Positions 46,118 to 56,948 are shown, counted from the stretch's first letter. The stretch: 64,000 bases of DNA from Salinisphaera sp963835375 (GCA_963835375.1 CAWIGB010000032.1:62001-126000), one strand, 5' to 3'. The notes: a model not told the origin generated them from the sequence alone. Translations and numbers: made by a program.

Positions 46118-46978
46118 CTAGGAGACCGCCGCGGCGCCGGCCACGATTTCGGACAGTTCCTGCGTGATCGCCGCCTGGCGCTGTTTGTTGTACTCCAGCT
46201 GCAGGTCGTCGATGATGTCGCCCGCATTGTCGGAGGCCGACTTCATCGCGACCATCCGCGCGGCCATTTCGCAGGCCACGTTCTCGACGGCGCCCTGATA
46301 GACCTGCGACTCGACGAATCGAACCAGGATATCGTCCACCAAGCCGTTGTCCTCGGGCTCGTAGATATAATCCCAACGGTCCGACAGCTCGTTGTCGTCG
46401 CTCTCCTCGACCGGCAGCAGCTGCTGACGATACGGGCGCTGCGTCATGGTGTTGACGAACTCGTTACCCATGACGAACACGCGATCGAGGTTGCCCTCGC
46501 GGTAGTCGTCGAGCATCACCTTGACCGTTCCGATCAGGTCTTGCAGGTGCGGCCGATCGCCGAGATCGACCACGTCGGCCTTGACCTTCGCGAAGCGCTT
46601 GAAAAAGCTCAGTCCCTTGCGGCCGATGACCACGAGATCGACATCAACGTTCTTGTCGTTCCAGCTCCGGATTTCGCCCAGGACCCTACGGAACAGGTTG
46701 ATATTGAGACCGCCGCACAGACCACGATCGGTCGAGATCACGACGATCCCGACCCGCTTGGCCTCGCGCTCGACCAGAAACTCGTGCTTGCCGCCGATAT
46801 TGGCCTTGGCCACGTGGCCGACCGTACGCCGGATCTTGGCGGCGTACGGGCGAGCCGCTTCGACGCGCTCCTGAGCCTTGCGCATCTTGGAGGCCGCGAC
46901 CATTTCCATGGCCTTGGTGATCTTCTGCGTATTCTGAACGCTCTTGATCTTGGTCTTGACTTCCTTGGCACCGGCCAT
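46118..46978 (-). CDS. atpG: ATP synthase gamma subunit
   Basis: Central stalk of F1. 286 residues. MAGAKEVKTKIKSVQNTQKI, TKAMEMVAASKMRKAQERVE is the conserved N-terminal helix, and the C-terminal helix has ARMVAMKSASDNAGDIIDDL and NKQRQAAITQELSEIVAGAA. The middle domain has VVISTDRGLCGGLNINLFR. Standard length and order, 38 bases after atpA and 82 bases before atpD. Confidence 0.96.
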   Translation of the reverse strand: MAGAKEVKTKIKSVQNTQKITKAMEMVAASKMRKAQERVEAARPYAAKIRRTVGHVAKANIGGKHEFLVEREAKRVGIVVISTDRGLCGGLNINLFRRVLGEIRSWNDKNVDVDLVVIGRKGLSFFKRFAKVKADVVDLGDRPHLQDLIGTVKVMLDDYREGNLDRVFVMGNEFVNTMTQRPYRQQLLPVEESDDNELSDRWDYIYEPEDNGLVDDILVRFVESQVYQGAVENVACEMAARMVAMKSASDNAGDIIDDLQLEYNKQRQAAITQELSEIVAGAAAVS

Positions 46979-47016
46979 TTAGCGAACTCCGTTGAACTGC
47001 ATCACGCCGCAGCGTT

Positions 47017-48558
<1,542 letters not shown>

Positions 48559-48611
48559 TGATGTCTTCCTCTTTATCCTTCTCGCCGCGCACGTGACGCG
48601 ACGGCGTCGAC

Positions 48612-49157
48612 CTAATGGGCGAGAGACTGGCGCATCCGCGCGAGCTGAGCCGTCAGCGAGCCGTCGATCACGAGGTCTCCGGCCCGGATCACCACACCCC
48701 CGATGACCGAATCGTCCTGCGCGAAGCTCATCGAGACCTTGCGATCGAAGCGCTTCTCCAGCGCCTGGCCGAAGGCCTCGCGCTGGGCCTCGGAAAGCTC
48801 GACCGCCGAGGTCACCTCGATATCGAGCCGATCCTCGGCCGCCGCACGCTCCGTCTCGAACAGCCCGGCGATTTCCGGCGCCAGGGACAGCCGACCGTTG
48901 TCGATCAGCAGACGTACGAAATTGCGCGTCTCGGCGCTGAAGAAGTCGGACGACCCCGTTTCGATGATGGCATCCGCGAGCACCTTGTCGGAGACTCGCG
49001 GATTGTTCATCAGCTTGGAGACCGACTCATCGGCGACGATGGCCGACAGCGCAGCCAGCGCATCCGACCACTGCGACAGCGCATCGCCCCCGGACGCCTG
49101 GGCCAGCTCGAACGCCGCTTCGGCATAGGGTCGGGCCAACGTGTAGCGCTCGGCCAT
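48612..49157 (-). CDS. atpH: ATP synthase delta subunit
   Basis: Peripheral stalk subunit that joins F1 to the b subunits. 181 residues. MAERYTLARPYAEAAFELAQ is the typical N-terminus (the ARPYAxAxFE motif). The C-terminal part has VTSAVELSEAQREAFGQALE, KRFDRKVSMSFAQDDSVIGG and VVIRAGDLVIDGSLTAQLAR, all family-typical. It starts 3 bases after the atpF stop, suggesting coupled translation. Confidence 0.95.
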   Translation of the reverse strand: MAERYTLARPYAEAAFELAQASGGDALSQWSDALAALSAIVADESVSKLMNNPRVSDKVLADAIIETGSSDFFSAETRNFVRLLIDNGRLSLAPEIAGLFETERAAAEDRLDIEVTSAVELSEAQREAFGQALEKRFDRKVSMSFAQDDSVIGGVVIRAGDLVIDGSLTAQLARMRQSLAH

Positions 49158-49159
49158 GG

Positions 49160-49636
49160 CTAACGGATCTCCGCAACGAGGTCGTCGATGATGTCGTTGT
49201 GCGCCTTGGCGTCGATCTCGCGCTTGAGGATGCGCTCGGCACCCGTCACGGCGAGTTCACCGACCTCGCGACGCAGCTCTTCCTTGGCGGAAGCCACAGC
49301 CTGATCGACCTCTTCACGCGCGGCCGTCACGATACGATCGCCCTCGGCGCGCGCATCGACACGAGCCTTGTCGAGCGTCTCGTTGGCCTGGCGCTGGGCA
49401 TTGGAGAGCAGCTCGCGAGCCTCCTCCTGTGCCTTGGCCAGCCGCGACTCGGCCTCCTTGACCGCCTCGTCGAGCTCGAGCCGACCGCGTTCCGCCGCAG
49501 CGAGACCTTCGCTGATCTTCTGGCGACGTTCGTCGATCGTCTGCGTCACCGGGCCCCAGAGCACTTTCTTGATGAAGAAGACAAGTGCCAGAAAGACCAG
49601 GATCTGAACGAACAGTGTTCCGGTAATAGCGACCAT
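49160..49636 (-). CDS. atpF: ATP synthase b subunit
   Basis: Peripheral stalk of Fo. 158 residues. MVAITGTLFVQILVFLALVF is the membrane anchor; FFIKKVLWGPVTQTIDERRQ starts the long, charged coiled coil, with ISEGLAAAERGRLELDEAVK and AEEEARELLSNAQRQA-like repeats to the end. Normal length. It lies 14 bases after atpE and 2 bases before atpH. Confidence 0.95.
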   Translation of the reverse strand: MVAITGTLFVQILVFLALVFFIKKVLWGPVTQTIDERRQKISEGLAAAERGRLELDEAVKEAESRLAKAQEEARELLSNAQRQANETLDKARVDARAEGDRIVTAAREEVDQAVASAKEELRREVGELAVTGAERILKREIDAKAHNDIIDDLVAEIR

Positions 49637-49650
49637 GACGCGCTCCGGGC

Positions 49651-49941
49651 TTAACCGCCGGCCAAGCTAGACAGCGTACCCACGAACGGGTTGGCGAACA
49701 GGAACCACATGGCCACACCGAACAGGATGAACGGGAAGGATTCCATGAGGCCGGCGAAGATGAACATGTTGACCATCAGCTGCGGACGCATTTCCGGCTG
49801 ACGGGCGATGCCTTCCAGCGCCTTCGAGGTGATCAGGCCCCAGCCGATCGCCGAGCCGAGACCGGCGGCGGCCAGCATGAGACCCACGGCGACAGCCGTC
49901 GCGGCGACGATCTCAGCAATTTGTTGTGGATCCGAATGCAC
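49651..49941 (-). CDS. atpE: ATP synthase c subunit
   Basis: Proteolipid of the rotor ring. 96 residues from GTG at 49941, with TAAGGAG 8 bases upstream and an AT-rich leader, which fits the high expression needed. Two helices: VAVGLMLAAAGLGSAIGWGL with the Gly/Ala packing motif, and MFIFAGLMESFPFILFGVAM, whose ion-binding residue is Glu67 where most gammaproteobacteria have Asp. The loop ARQPE is normal. No helix-1 Gln is seen, so proton rather than sodium transport is likely. The 240 bases before it hold no gene. Confidence 0.95.
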   Translation of the reverse strand: MHSDPQQIAEIVAATAVAVGLMLAAAGLGSAIGWGLITSKALEGIARQPEMRPQLMVNMFIFAGLMESFPFILFGVAMWFLFANPFVGTLSSLAGG

Positions 49942-50181
49942 GTTTGGTACTCCTTAATCAACGTTTCTTAGCTTAACGACGGACGGGATCGGATTGCGTG
50001 TGCGATCTCGTCTCAGCGATGTTCGGATCTCGCGACCCGTTTCTCCTGCCGGCGCCGCGGCCGGCGCGACACCCGACGCCGACAAACCCTGGAGGCGTGC
50101 CAGCGTAACTGCGAGCCAGCGCGCGCTCCTGGCGGCCGGCGGACTGCCACATCGGACCACGGCCCGATGGGTCAGACCCTG

Positions 50182-51042
50182 TCAGTGATCCGTCTGCTGC
50201 GCCATCCCCAAATAGACGATTGACAGCACGGCAAAAATAAATGCCTGCAGGAACACGATCAGCAGATGGAACACACTCCATACGAAGCCGCCCAGGAAAT
50301 GCAGCGGCGCCCAGACCGCGACCATGGCGCTCGGCGGCGACAGCGCGGACAGCGTGAGCATGGCCAGCAGGGCGAAGATCAGCTCGCCGGCGAACATGTT
50401 GCCGAACAGTCGCAGCGCGAGACTCACCGGCTTGGACAGGTCGTCGATCAGCGTGGTGAGGATATTGGCCGGCGCGGCGTACTTGCCGTAGGGATGGGTC
50501 AGGAACCGCTTCACGTAGCCTTTGGCTCCGTTGGCGCGGAACTGGTAGTAGACCATGATCGCGAACACCACGATCGCCATCGCGAACGGCGTATCCAGGG
50601 CGGCCGTGGGCACGATACGGAAATATACGTGCTGGAAGCCGAGCGCGTGACCGATGCCACCCAGCACGCTGGGCACGAGATCGACCGGAATGATATCGGC
50701 CAGATTCATGGCCGCGACCCAGAGGAAGATCGTCAGCGCCATGGCGCCGACGAAGTCATTGCGCTTGTGGAAGACCTGGCCGACCTGGTCGCTGACGTAT
50801 TCCACGCCGGCTTCCATGGCCATCTGGATGCCGCTCGGATCCTCGACCGTGAGCCGCTTGCGAATGAACAACGCAAGCAGGGCCACCAGACCGGCGCAGA
50901 TCAGACCGACAATGATCAGATCGAGCGTGAAGGCGCCGAAATCGACCAGCCCGGACGGCTGATGCTTGGCCGTGCAGCCGACACACCAGTCGGTCAGATG
51001 ATGCGTGATGTATTCGGCCGAACCGCCGCCGCTATTGGCCAT
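50182..51042 (-). CDS. atpB: ATP synthase a subunit
   Basis: Fo stator subunit with the two proton half-channels. 286 residues. Six hydrophobic stretches; MNLADIIPVDLVPS is a typical loop; SLALRLFGNMFAGELIFALL carries the essential Arg; WSVFHLLIVFLQAFIFAVLS is the last helix. The short Cys-containing N-terminus (LTDWCVGCTAKHQPSG) is unusual but lies before the first helix. The start overlaps the atpI stop by 11 bases. Confidence 0.95.
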   Translation of the reverse strand: MANSGGGSAEYITHHLTDWCVGCTAKHQPSGLVDFGAFTLDLIIVGLICAGLVALLALFIRKRLTVEDPSGIQMAMEAGVEYVSDQVGQVFHKRNDFVGAMALTIFLWVAAMNLADIIPVDLVPSVLGGIGHALGFQHVYFRIVPTAALDTPFAMAIVVFAIMVYYQFRANGAKGYVKRFLTHPYGKYAAPANILTTLIDDLSKPVSLALRLFGNMFAGELIFALLAMLTLSALSPPSAMVAVWAPLHFLGGFVWSVFHLLIVFLQAFIFAVLSIVYLGMAQQTDH

Positions 51043-51418
51043 CGTATCGTCTTCCCATCAATTCGAGCATGTATCGACGCAACGGGCCGGCAGCCAGGTA
51101 GTAGGCCAGCTCGGCCACACCGAACCCAATCAGCATCGGCACCGGCACGAGGCCGAGCACACCGATTCCAACCGCGAACGCGATACATACCACAATCATG
51201 CGCTCGGCCGCACCGAGCACCAGCCACCGCATGGCCTGGCTCGATCGCGAGGCCTGGCTGATCCGCCAGGCCAGCATCAGCGTCATGATCAACGCGACAA
51301 CCCCGCCGTAGATCGCGGCCACGGCAGGGCCACTCCCATAAATCACGCTTACCAGGATCGCCACACATACAGCGGCGACCGACTGCATGAGCAGCAATCG
51401 AATCACAACATTTCGCAT
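51032..51418 (-). CDS. atpI: ATP synthase protein I
   Basis: Small membrane protein that opens most atp operons and aids c-ring assembly or Mg uptake. 128 residues, four hydrophobic helices: VIRLLLMQSVAAVCVAILVS, VAAIYGGVVALIMTLMLAWR, ERMIVVCIAFAVGIGVLGLV, MLIGFGVAELAYYLAAG. The AxxYGG and short basic loops match AtpI. First gene after a sigma-70-like promoter at 51478-51507. Confidence 0.88.
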   Translation of the reverse strand: MRNVVIRLLLMQSVAAVCVAILVSVIYGSGPAVAAIYGGVVALIMTLMLAWRISQASRSSQAMRWLVLGAAERMIVVCIAFAVGIGVLGLVPVPMLIGFGVAELAYYLAAGPLRRYMLELMGRRYDGQ

Positions 51419-51477
51419 CGATTGTCGCTCGCTGAGGCTGCGTTCCTGGACGCGCTGTTCCCTTTGTTCGAGCCGCG

Positions 51478-51507
51478 AGGCTACCTTGTTTCACTCGCGG
51501 ATTTCAA
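51478..51507 (-). promoter_or_regulatory. candidate sigma-70 promoter of the atp operon
   Basis: On the minus strand TTGAAA (51502-51507) and TAGCCT (51478-51483) are separated by 18 bases, in an AT-richer stretch about 60 bases before the atpI ATG. The position and match suit the main operon promoter. Confidence 0.5.
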
Positions 51508-51633
51508 CAAATTTTCAGACCGCGTTGAAGAATTTGCGAGTTAGCTCCAGTTGGCGCGTAGTTACGCACACAGTTCGTGTACATGACAGCCAAATCGGCA
51601 CCAAAATGGCAACGATTTCACGCGCCGGCGGGG

Positions 51634-52491
51634 TCAGTCGAAGCGCCCCACGAGCGCATCGAGTTCTTCCGCCGATTTGTAGCGAATGACCACGCGCCCG
51701 CCGCCGCGGCGATCGGGCTCGATGCGCACGCCGGCCTCCAGTCGCTTGGCCAGACTCGACTCGAGCCGTTCGACGGTTGCATCGCGCTGAGGCCGAGCAG
51801 CGGCAGGCGATTCGCCGGACAGCAGGGTACGCACCAGCGACTCGGTCTGGCGCACCGTGAGCCGTCGCGCGACGACCCGCTCGGCGGCCTCGGACTGCTC
51901 ATCGCCGGTCAGCGCCAGCAGCGCCCGCGCGTGCCCCATCTCGATCTCGCCCGCGCGCAGACGATCCGCCACATCGGCATTCAGATCCGCCAGCCGCAAC
52001 AGATTGGATACCGACGCCCGCGAACGCCCGACCGCTTCCGCACAGGCCGCATGGGTCATCCCGTATTCCTCGATCAGGCGCTTGAGCGCGGCCGAGATCT
52101 CCAGCGGGTTGAGATCCTCGCGCTGGATGTTCTCGATCAGCGCGATCGCCATGGCGGCATCGTCGGCCAGCTCGCGCACGACCGCCGGCACCGTCGCCAG
52201 GCCGGCCATGCGTGAAGCCCGCCAGCGGCGCTCGCCGGCGATGATCTCGTAGCGCTCGGGATCGTCATCGCGCCGGCGCACCACCAGAGGCTGTACGACG
52301 CCCTGGGACCGGATCGAGGCCGCCAGCGCTTCCAGCGCATCGGCGTCCATGTCGCGGCGCGGCTGATAGCGACCGGGCGAGAGGTTGTCCAGCGCGACCT
52401 CGGTCAGCGCGCCGGACGCGGCCGCCTGTTCGTAGTCGTTCGCAAGCAGGGATTCCAGGCCCCGGCCGAGGCCCCGCTTCTTCTGTGCCAT
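51634..52491 (-). CDS. parB: chromosome partitioning protein ParB
   Basis: CTP-dependent DNA clamp that loads at parS sites. 285 residues from the ATG at 52491 (MAQKKRGLGRGLESLL). SPGRYQPRRDMDADALEALA and PLVVRRRDDDPERYEIIAGE with RRWRASRMAG form the CTP-binding domain (motif GERRWRA). IALIENIQREDLNPLEIS and the helix-turn-helix MTHAACAEAVGRSRASVSNL follow. The C-terminal dimerisation part ends LDALVGRFD. The 150 bases to parA hold no gene. Confidence 0.95.
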   Translation of the reverse strand: MAQKKRGLGRGLESLLANDYEQAAASGALTEVALDNLSPGRYQPRRDMDADALEALAASIRSQGVVQPLVVRRRDDDPERYEIIAGERRWRASRMAGLATVPAVVRELADDAAMAIALIENIQREDLNPLEISAALKRLIEEYGMTHAACAEAVGRSRASVSNLLRLADLNADVADRLRAGEIEMGHARALLALTGDEQSEAAERVVARRLTVRQTESLVRTLLSGESPAAARPQRDATVERLESSLAKRLEAGVRIEPDRRGGGRVVIRYKSAEELDALVGRFD

Positions 52492-52642
52492 AAGCTTCGC
52501 CCTGATGGTCCGGCCGCGCCGCGCCTCGTCCCGGCGCGGCAACGGCCCGATCGGCTGTTGCAATTCATTGTAAAACCGCGCCCCGGCTCGATTATCCGGC
52601 CGGCCTGCGAATACGCGTTTCGCGGTTTGCGCGAGTCCGGCG

Positions 52643-53482
52643 CTAGCTTCTGCGCCGGCGCCCGAACAGCGAGGATACCGCACGCCGCGCGCCACCGGTC
52701 GGCGCATGGACCACTTCGCTGTCGTCGCGCCCCAGCAATTCGGCGGCCAGCGCCCGATAGGCGGCCGAGCCGGTGGCACTGCTGTCGTATTCCAGCACCG
52801 ACAGACCGTGGCTCGGCGCCTCGGCCAACCGTACGTTGCGCGGAATCACCGTCTTGTAGACGGAGTCGCCGAAATAATCGATCAGCTGGGCCGAAACATC
52901 GCCGGTCAACCGGTTGCGCCCGTCGTACATGGTGCGCAGCACGCCCTCGACGGTCAGCTCCGGGTTGATCCGCTGGCGCACGCTGTCGATTGTCTCGAGC
53001 AGCGCCGAGAGCCCTTCCAGCGCATAGTATTCGCACTGCATGGGAATGATCACGCCGCGCGCAGCGACCAGTGCGTTGACCGTCAGCATCGACAACGCCG
53101 GCGGGCAATCGATCACGACATAATCGAAGCTGTCGGCGATCGATGACAGCGCGTGCTTCAAGGCCGAACGGCCGCCGCCGCGCTCGCGCAGGCCCACTTC
53201 GGCCGCGGTCATGTCGCCGTTCGCGCCCAGCAGATAAAACGAACCGTCGGCGACCACTTCCAGCGCATCGGCCACGCCTTTGTCGCCCAGCAAAAAGTCG
53301 CACACCGTCGCCTCGAGCGCGTTCTTGTCCACGCCCACGCCCATGGTGGCGTTGCCCTGGGCATCCATGTCGACCAGCAGTACGCGCTGCTCGGCCTCGG
53401 CCAGTGCGGCGGCCAGATTGATGGCGGTGGTGGTCTTGCCCACACCGCCCTTCTGGTTGGCTATGGCGATGATGTTGCTCAT
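52643..53482 (-). CDS. parA: chromosome partitioning ATPase ParA
   Basis: ATPase that moves ParB-parS complexes. 279 residues. MSNIIAIANQKGGVGKTTTA is the deviant Walker A with the signature Lys11; RVLLVDMDAQGNAT is A'; SFDYVVIDCPPALSMLTVNA is Walker B. The C-terminus (VSSLFGRRRRS) is basic, perhaps DNA-binding. Standard location, 115 bases from rsmG and followed by parB. Confidence 0.95.
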   Translation of the reverse strand: MSNIIAIANQKGGVGKTTTAINLAAALAEAEQRVLLVDMDAQGNATMGVGVDKNALEATVCDFLLGDKGVADALEVVADGSFYLLGANGDMTAAEVGLRERGGGRSALKHALSSIADSFDYVVIDCPPALSMLTVNALVAARGVIIPMQCEYYALEGLSALLETIDSVRQRINPELTVEGVLRTMYDGRNRLTGDVSAQLIDYFGDSVYKTVIPRNVRLAEAPSHGLSVLEYDSSATGSAAYRALAAELLGRDDSEVVHAPTGGARRAVSSLFGRRRRS

Positions 53483-53597
53483 GAAAACAGCCTGGCGGTT
53501 GGCGCCGGGTGAAATGACCCCGAGTCGTGTGCGATCCGAGTCTATCGCATGCGTGAACGCGCCGGGACCGGCCTGCGGGCCGGCGCCCGGCTCACAC

Positions 53598-54245
53598 CTA
53601 GATCAGCCCGGGTTCGAGAATCGCGACATGCCGCTCCGCGCCGAGGCCCGGCACGGTCACGCGCACCGTCTCGACATGCCGGAAATCCAGCGGCAGATCG
53701 TCCATTTCGGCGGCCGGATCGCGCCCCTTCATGAGCACGAAACGACCACCCGGCGCGATCAGATGGCCCGAACCGCGCACGGTATCCCCGGCAGTCGCAA
53801 ACGCCCGCGTGATCACGCAGTCGAAACGCCGCGCGGGCTTGAAGGCCTCGACCCGTGACTGGACCACCTCGACGTTGTCCAGTGCGAGCTGGCGGCGCAC
53901 ATGGCGCAGAAACGACGCTTTCTTGCGGCTCGATTCGACCAGCGTGACCGCGAGTTCCGGCCGGGCGATGGCCAGCACCAGCCCCGGCAGGCCCGGCCCG
54001 GCGCCGACATCGGCGAGATTCGCCCCGACCACGAAATCCGAGACCGCCAGGCAATCGAGCAGATGCCGCGTGACCATCGCCTCCGGGTCGCGTACGGCAG
54101 TGAGGTTGTAGGTCGCGTTCCAGGTGGTCAGCTCGCGCAGATAGGCGATCAGACGATCGCGGACTTCGCCCGAGTCCGACAGCCCCAAGGCGTCCATGCC
54201 GGCGTCCAGCCGTTGTCCGCATGCGTCCCAGTCGGTCATGGCCAT
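53598..54245 (-). CDS. rsmG: 16S rRNA (guanine527-N7)-methyltransferase
   Basis: SAM-dependent methylation of G527 of 16S rRNA. About 215 residues. The N-terminal helices end LTTWNATYNLTAVRDPEAM; RHLLDCLAVSDFV and NLADVGAGPGLPGLVLAIAR form the SAM site; SRKKASFLRHVRRQL and RFDCVITRAFAT follow. Two starts, ATG 54245 and 54239, are equally placed after the GGGGGA stretch. mnmG usually lies just upstream; here glnS takes its place, which suggests a rearrangement. Frame intact. Confidence 0.93.
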   Translation of the reverse strand: MAMTDWDACGQRLDAGMDALGLSDSGEVRDRLIAYLRELTTWNATYNLTAVRDPEAMVTRHLLDCLAVSDFVVGANLADVGAGPGLPGLVLAIARPELAVTLVESSRKKASFLRHVRRQLALDNVEVVQSRVEAFKPARRFDCVITRAFATAGDTVRGSGHLIAPGGRFVLMKGRDPAAEMDDLPLDFRHVETVRVTVPGLGAERHVAILEPGLI

Positions 54246-54420
54246 GGCGATCGATCCCCCGAGGTAAGCCCGCAAAGCCAGGCAGGATACCGTTTTTCAG
54301 AGGGTCGCGGGACCGGCCTTGATACACACGACGCTCTCGGCCAGGGCCGTGAACACGAGCCGCGGGGGTCGCGTTGCCGCCCAGAATCGGGCTTCCGCAA
54401 GGCGCAACCCGAAGGGCCGG

Positions 54421-54447
54421 CGGGAGCCCAATAGATTCGGGCTCCCG
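54421..54447 (-). terminator. hairpin downstream of glnS
   Basis: Perfect 9-bp stem CGGGAGCCC / GGGCTCCCG, loop of 9, in the 378-base gap between glnS and rsmG. A partial second copy of the loop side (ATCGGGCTTCCGCAA) lies 50-60 bases before it, so this may also be a small dispersed repeat. No gene is seen in the gap. Confidence 0.5.
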
Positions 54448-54623
54448 CAATCCGGTATTACCGCTCGTTTCGGTAGCCCGGCTACACGGCGTTCCTGGCG
54501 CCTGGTCCTGTACGAAAATAGCCTCCGGCGCGCCACGCGCGGATCGTGTTCACTCCGGCGGCGCGGTCGCGGACTTACCGATCCAGCCGGCCGCACGTCA
54601 CGGACAAACCGTACCGCGCCCGC

Positions 54624-56333
54624 TCAAGACTGGCCGCGTGCTTCGATCTTGGCCCAGGTATCGCGCAGGGCGACCACGCGATTGAACACCGGCGCACCCG
54701 GCGAATGATCGTAGCGATCAGCGACGAAATAGCCGGTGCGCTCGAACTGCAAGCGGGTCTCGGGCGTCACGTCGGCCGCCCCCGGCTCGATCCAGCAGCC
54801 CGGGTGCACGGTCAGGGAGAACGGATTCAGCCCGTCGAGCAGATCATCCTCGCGGCCCGGGTTCTCGACCGAGAACAGCCGATCGTAGACGCGCACCAGC
54901 GCCTGCTTGCCGTGGCTGGCCGACACCCAGTGGATCACGCCCTTGGGCTTGGTGCCGTCGGCCGGGTTGGCGCCGAGGGTGTCCGGGTCGTAGGTGCAGT
55001 GCACCTCGACGATCTCGCCGGCCTCGTTCTTGACCACGTCGTGCGCCTCGATGACATAGGCATTGCGCAGCCGCACTTTCTTGCCGAGCACGAGCCGCTT
55101 GTATTTCTTGTTCGCCTCTTCGCGGAAATCCTCTTTTTCGATATAGATCTCGCGGGTCAGCGGCAGCGCTCGCTCGCCCATGTCGTCGCGATTGGGGTGG
55201 CCCGGCGCCGTCAGCGTCTCGACGTGGCCTTCGTCCCAGTTGGTGATGACGACCTTGAGCGGGTCAATCACGCACATGGCCCGCGCGGCGTGGCTGTTCA
55301 GGTCATCGCGGATCGCGTGTTCGAGCATGGCCGCATCGACCGTGCCGCCGCTGCGCGACACCCCCACCATCTCGCAGAAACGACGAATGGATTGCGGTGT
55401 ATAGCCGCGTCGCCGGATGCCGGAAATGGTCGGCATGCGCGGGTCGTCCCAGCCATCGACGATATGCTCGTCGACCAGCCGGCGCAGCTTGCGCTTGCTG
55501 GTGATGGTGTAGTTGAGATTGACTCGCGCGAACTCGTACTGCACCGGCCGGCTCGGCACCGGCAGATGCTCGATCAACCAGTTGTAGAGCGGGCGATGAT
55601 CCTCGAATTCCAGCGTGCAGATCGAGTGTGTCACGCCCTCGATGGCGTCGGACTGGCCGTGGGCGAAATCGTAGGACGGGTAGACGCACCATTTATCGCC
55701 GGTCTGATGGTGCGCCTTGTTGCGAATGCGGTAGATCACCGGATCGCGCAGATTGATGTTGCCCGACGCCATGTCGATCTTCGCGCGCAGGCTGGCCGTG
55801 CCCTCGGCGTACTCGCCGCGCGCCATCGCTTCGAACATCGCCCGGCTCTCGGCCGCATCGCGATCACGATAAGGGCTGTTTTTTCCCGACTCGGTCAGCG
55901 TGCCGCGGTATTCACGGATCTGTTCCGGCGTGAGCTCGTCGACGTAGGCCAGACCTGCATCGATCAAGGCGAGGGCGTACTCGTAGAGCGTATCGAAATA
56001 GCCCGACGTATAGCGCACCTCGCCGTCCCACTCGAAGCCCAGCCAGTGGATGTCGGCCTGGATGGAATCGATGTATTCCTGGTCTTCGGCGTCCGGATTG
56101 GTGTCGTCGAAGCGCAGGCGACAACGGCCGTCGAAATATTCGGCCAGCCCGAAGTTCAGGCAGATCGAAGCCGCATGGCCGATATGTAGATAGCCGTTCG
56201 GCTCCGGCGGGAACCGGGTCACGACTTCGCCTTGATGCTCGCCCGAGGCAATCTGCTCGGCGATCAGCGTGCGCAGGAAATTGGTACCGCCCGACTTCTC
56301 GGCAGCGGCGTCGTGGGCGTCGTTATTGCTCAT
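54624..56333 (-). CDS. glnS: glutaminyl-tRNA synthetase
   Basis: Class I synthetase charging tRNA-Gln. 569 residues from the ATG at 56333. TNFLRTLIAEQIASGEHQGE precedes the HIGH-like PPEPNGYLHIGHAASICLNF. RLRFDDTNPDAEDQEYIDSI is the GlnRS/GluRS block, with the KMSKS-like TITSKRKLRRLVDE further on. GIRRRGYTPQSIRRFCEMVG and ALPLTREIYIEKEDFREEA identify GlnRS rather than GluRS. The open frame continues 24 codons upstream but without conservation. Frame intact. Confidence 0.96.
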   Translation of the reverse strand: MSNNDAHDAAAEKSGGTNFLRTLIAEQIASGEHQGEVVTRFPPEPNGYLHIGHAASICLNFGLAEYFDGRCRLRFDDTNPDAEDQEYIDSIQADIHWLGFEWDGEVRYTSGYFDTLYEYALALIDAGLAYVDELTPEQIREYRGTLTESGKNSPYRDRDAAESRAMFEAMARGEYAEGTASLRAKIDMASGNINLRDPVIYRIRNKAHHQTGDKWCVYPSYDFAHGQSDAIEGVTHSICTLEFEDHRPLYNWLIEHLPVPSRPVQYEFARVNLNYTITSKRKLRRLVDEHIVDGWDDPRMPTISGIRRRGYTPQSIRRFCEMVGVSRSGGTVDAAMLEHAIRDDLNSHAARAMCVIDPLKVVITNWDEGHVETLTAPGHPNRDDMGERALPLTREIYIEKEDFREEANKKYKRLVLGKKVRLRNAYVIEAHDVVKNEAGEIVEVHCTYDPDTLGANPADGTKPKGVIHWVSASHGKQALVRVYDRLFSVENPGREDDLLDGLNPFSLTVHPGCWIEPGAADVTPETRLQFERTGYFVADRYDHSPGAPVFNRVVALRDTWAKIEARGQS

Positions 56334-56598
56334 AGCGGCCGGCTCATCTGTACGCGTCGTGAAGATCGACAGGGTGTTTCCACATGTCGACGAAACAGCG
56401 CGCAATTATACCGGGTTGCGCCTTATCGCTGGCCGTTGGCGCCAGAGGCGTCCTCGGGCCGCCTGCGGCCTGGGTCGGACAGCGACGCGGCAACCTGCGG
56501 CCCGACTCATCGTTAAATTGTTAATGAACGATTCATACGATGCGCATAGACTGACAACCGAATCAGAAACGAGCGTCATGCTCGCCACGGAGATCCCC

Positions 56599-56926
56599 AT
56601 GAAGAACGCAACATCAACCTCTCGTTCACGCTGGCTTGCCCTCTTGACCGCGCCGCTGGCTGGCCTCGCACTGCTTGGCGCAGGCGTGGGTGCCGCCCAG
56701 GCCCATGATTTCGATCACCATGATCGCTCGCGCGCGAATGCGTATCGCCATTCGCCGACCACATCGCGACCGCGAACATTATCGGGAGGACATCGTCGCG
56801 ATCACCGCTCGACCGCACGACCGCTACCACCGCGTCGCGCATGACGACCGCTATGGCTGGCGCGGTGATCATCGGGACCACGAACGCCGCGACTACCGTG
56901 ACCATCGTTATGCTCGTGATGGCTGA
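56599..56926 (+). CDS. small secreted Asp/His/Arg-rich protein (one frameshift)
   Basis: MKNATSTSRSRWLALLTAPL, AGLALLGAGVGAAQA is a signal peptide with cleavage before HDFDHHDRSRANAYRH. An indel near 56755 breaks the frame; the other frame continues HRDREHYREDIVAITARPHD, RYHRVAHDDRYGWRGDHRDH, ERRDYRDHRYARDG and stops at 56926. About 109 residues. The mature part is almost all Asp, His, Arg and Tyr, suggesting a metal-binding or disordered periplasmic protein. GGAG lies 7 bases before the ATG. Divergent from glnS. Confidence 0.55.
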
Positions 56927-56948
56927 AACGACCATGATCGCGGTGTCT

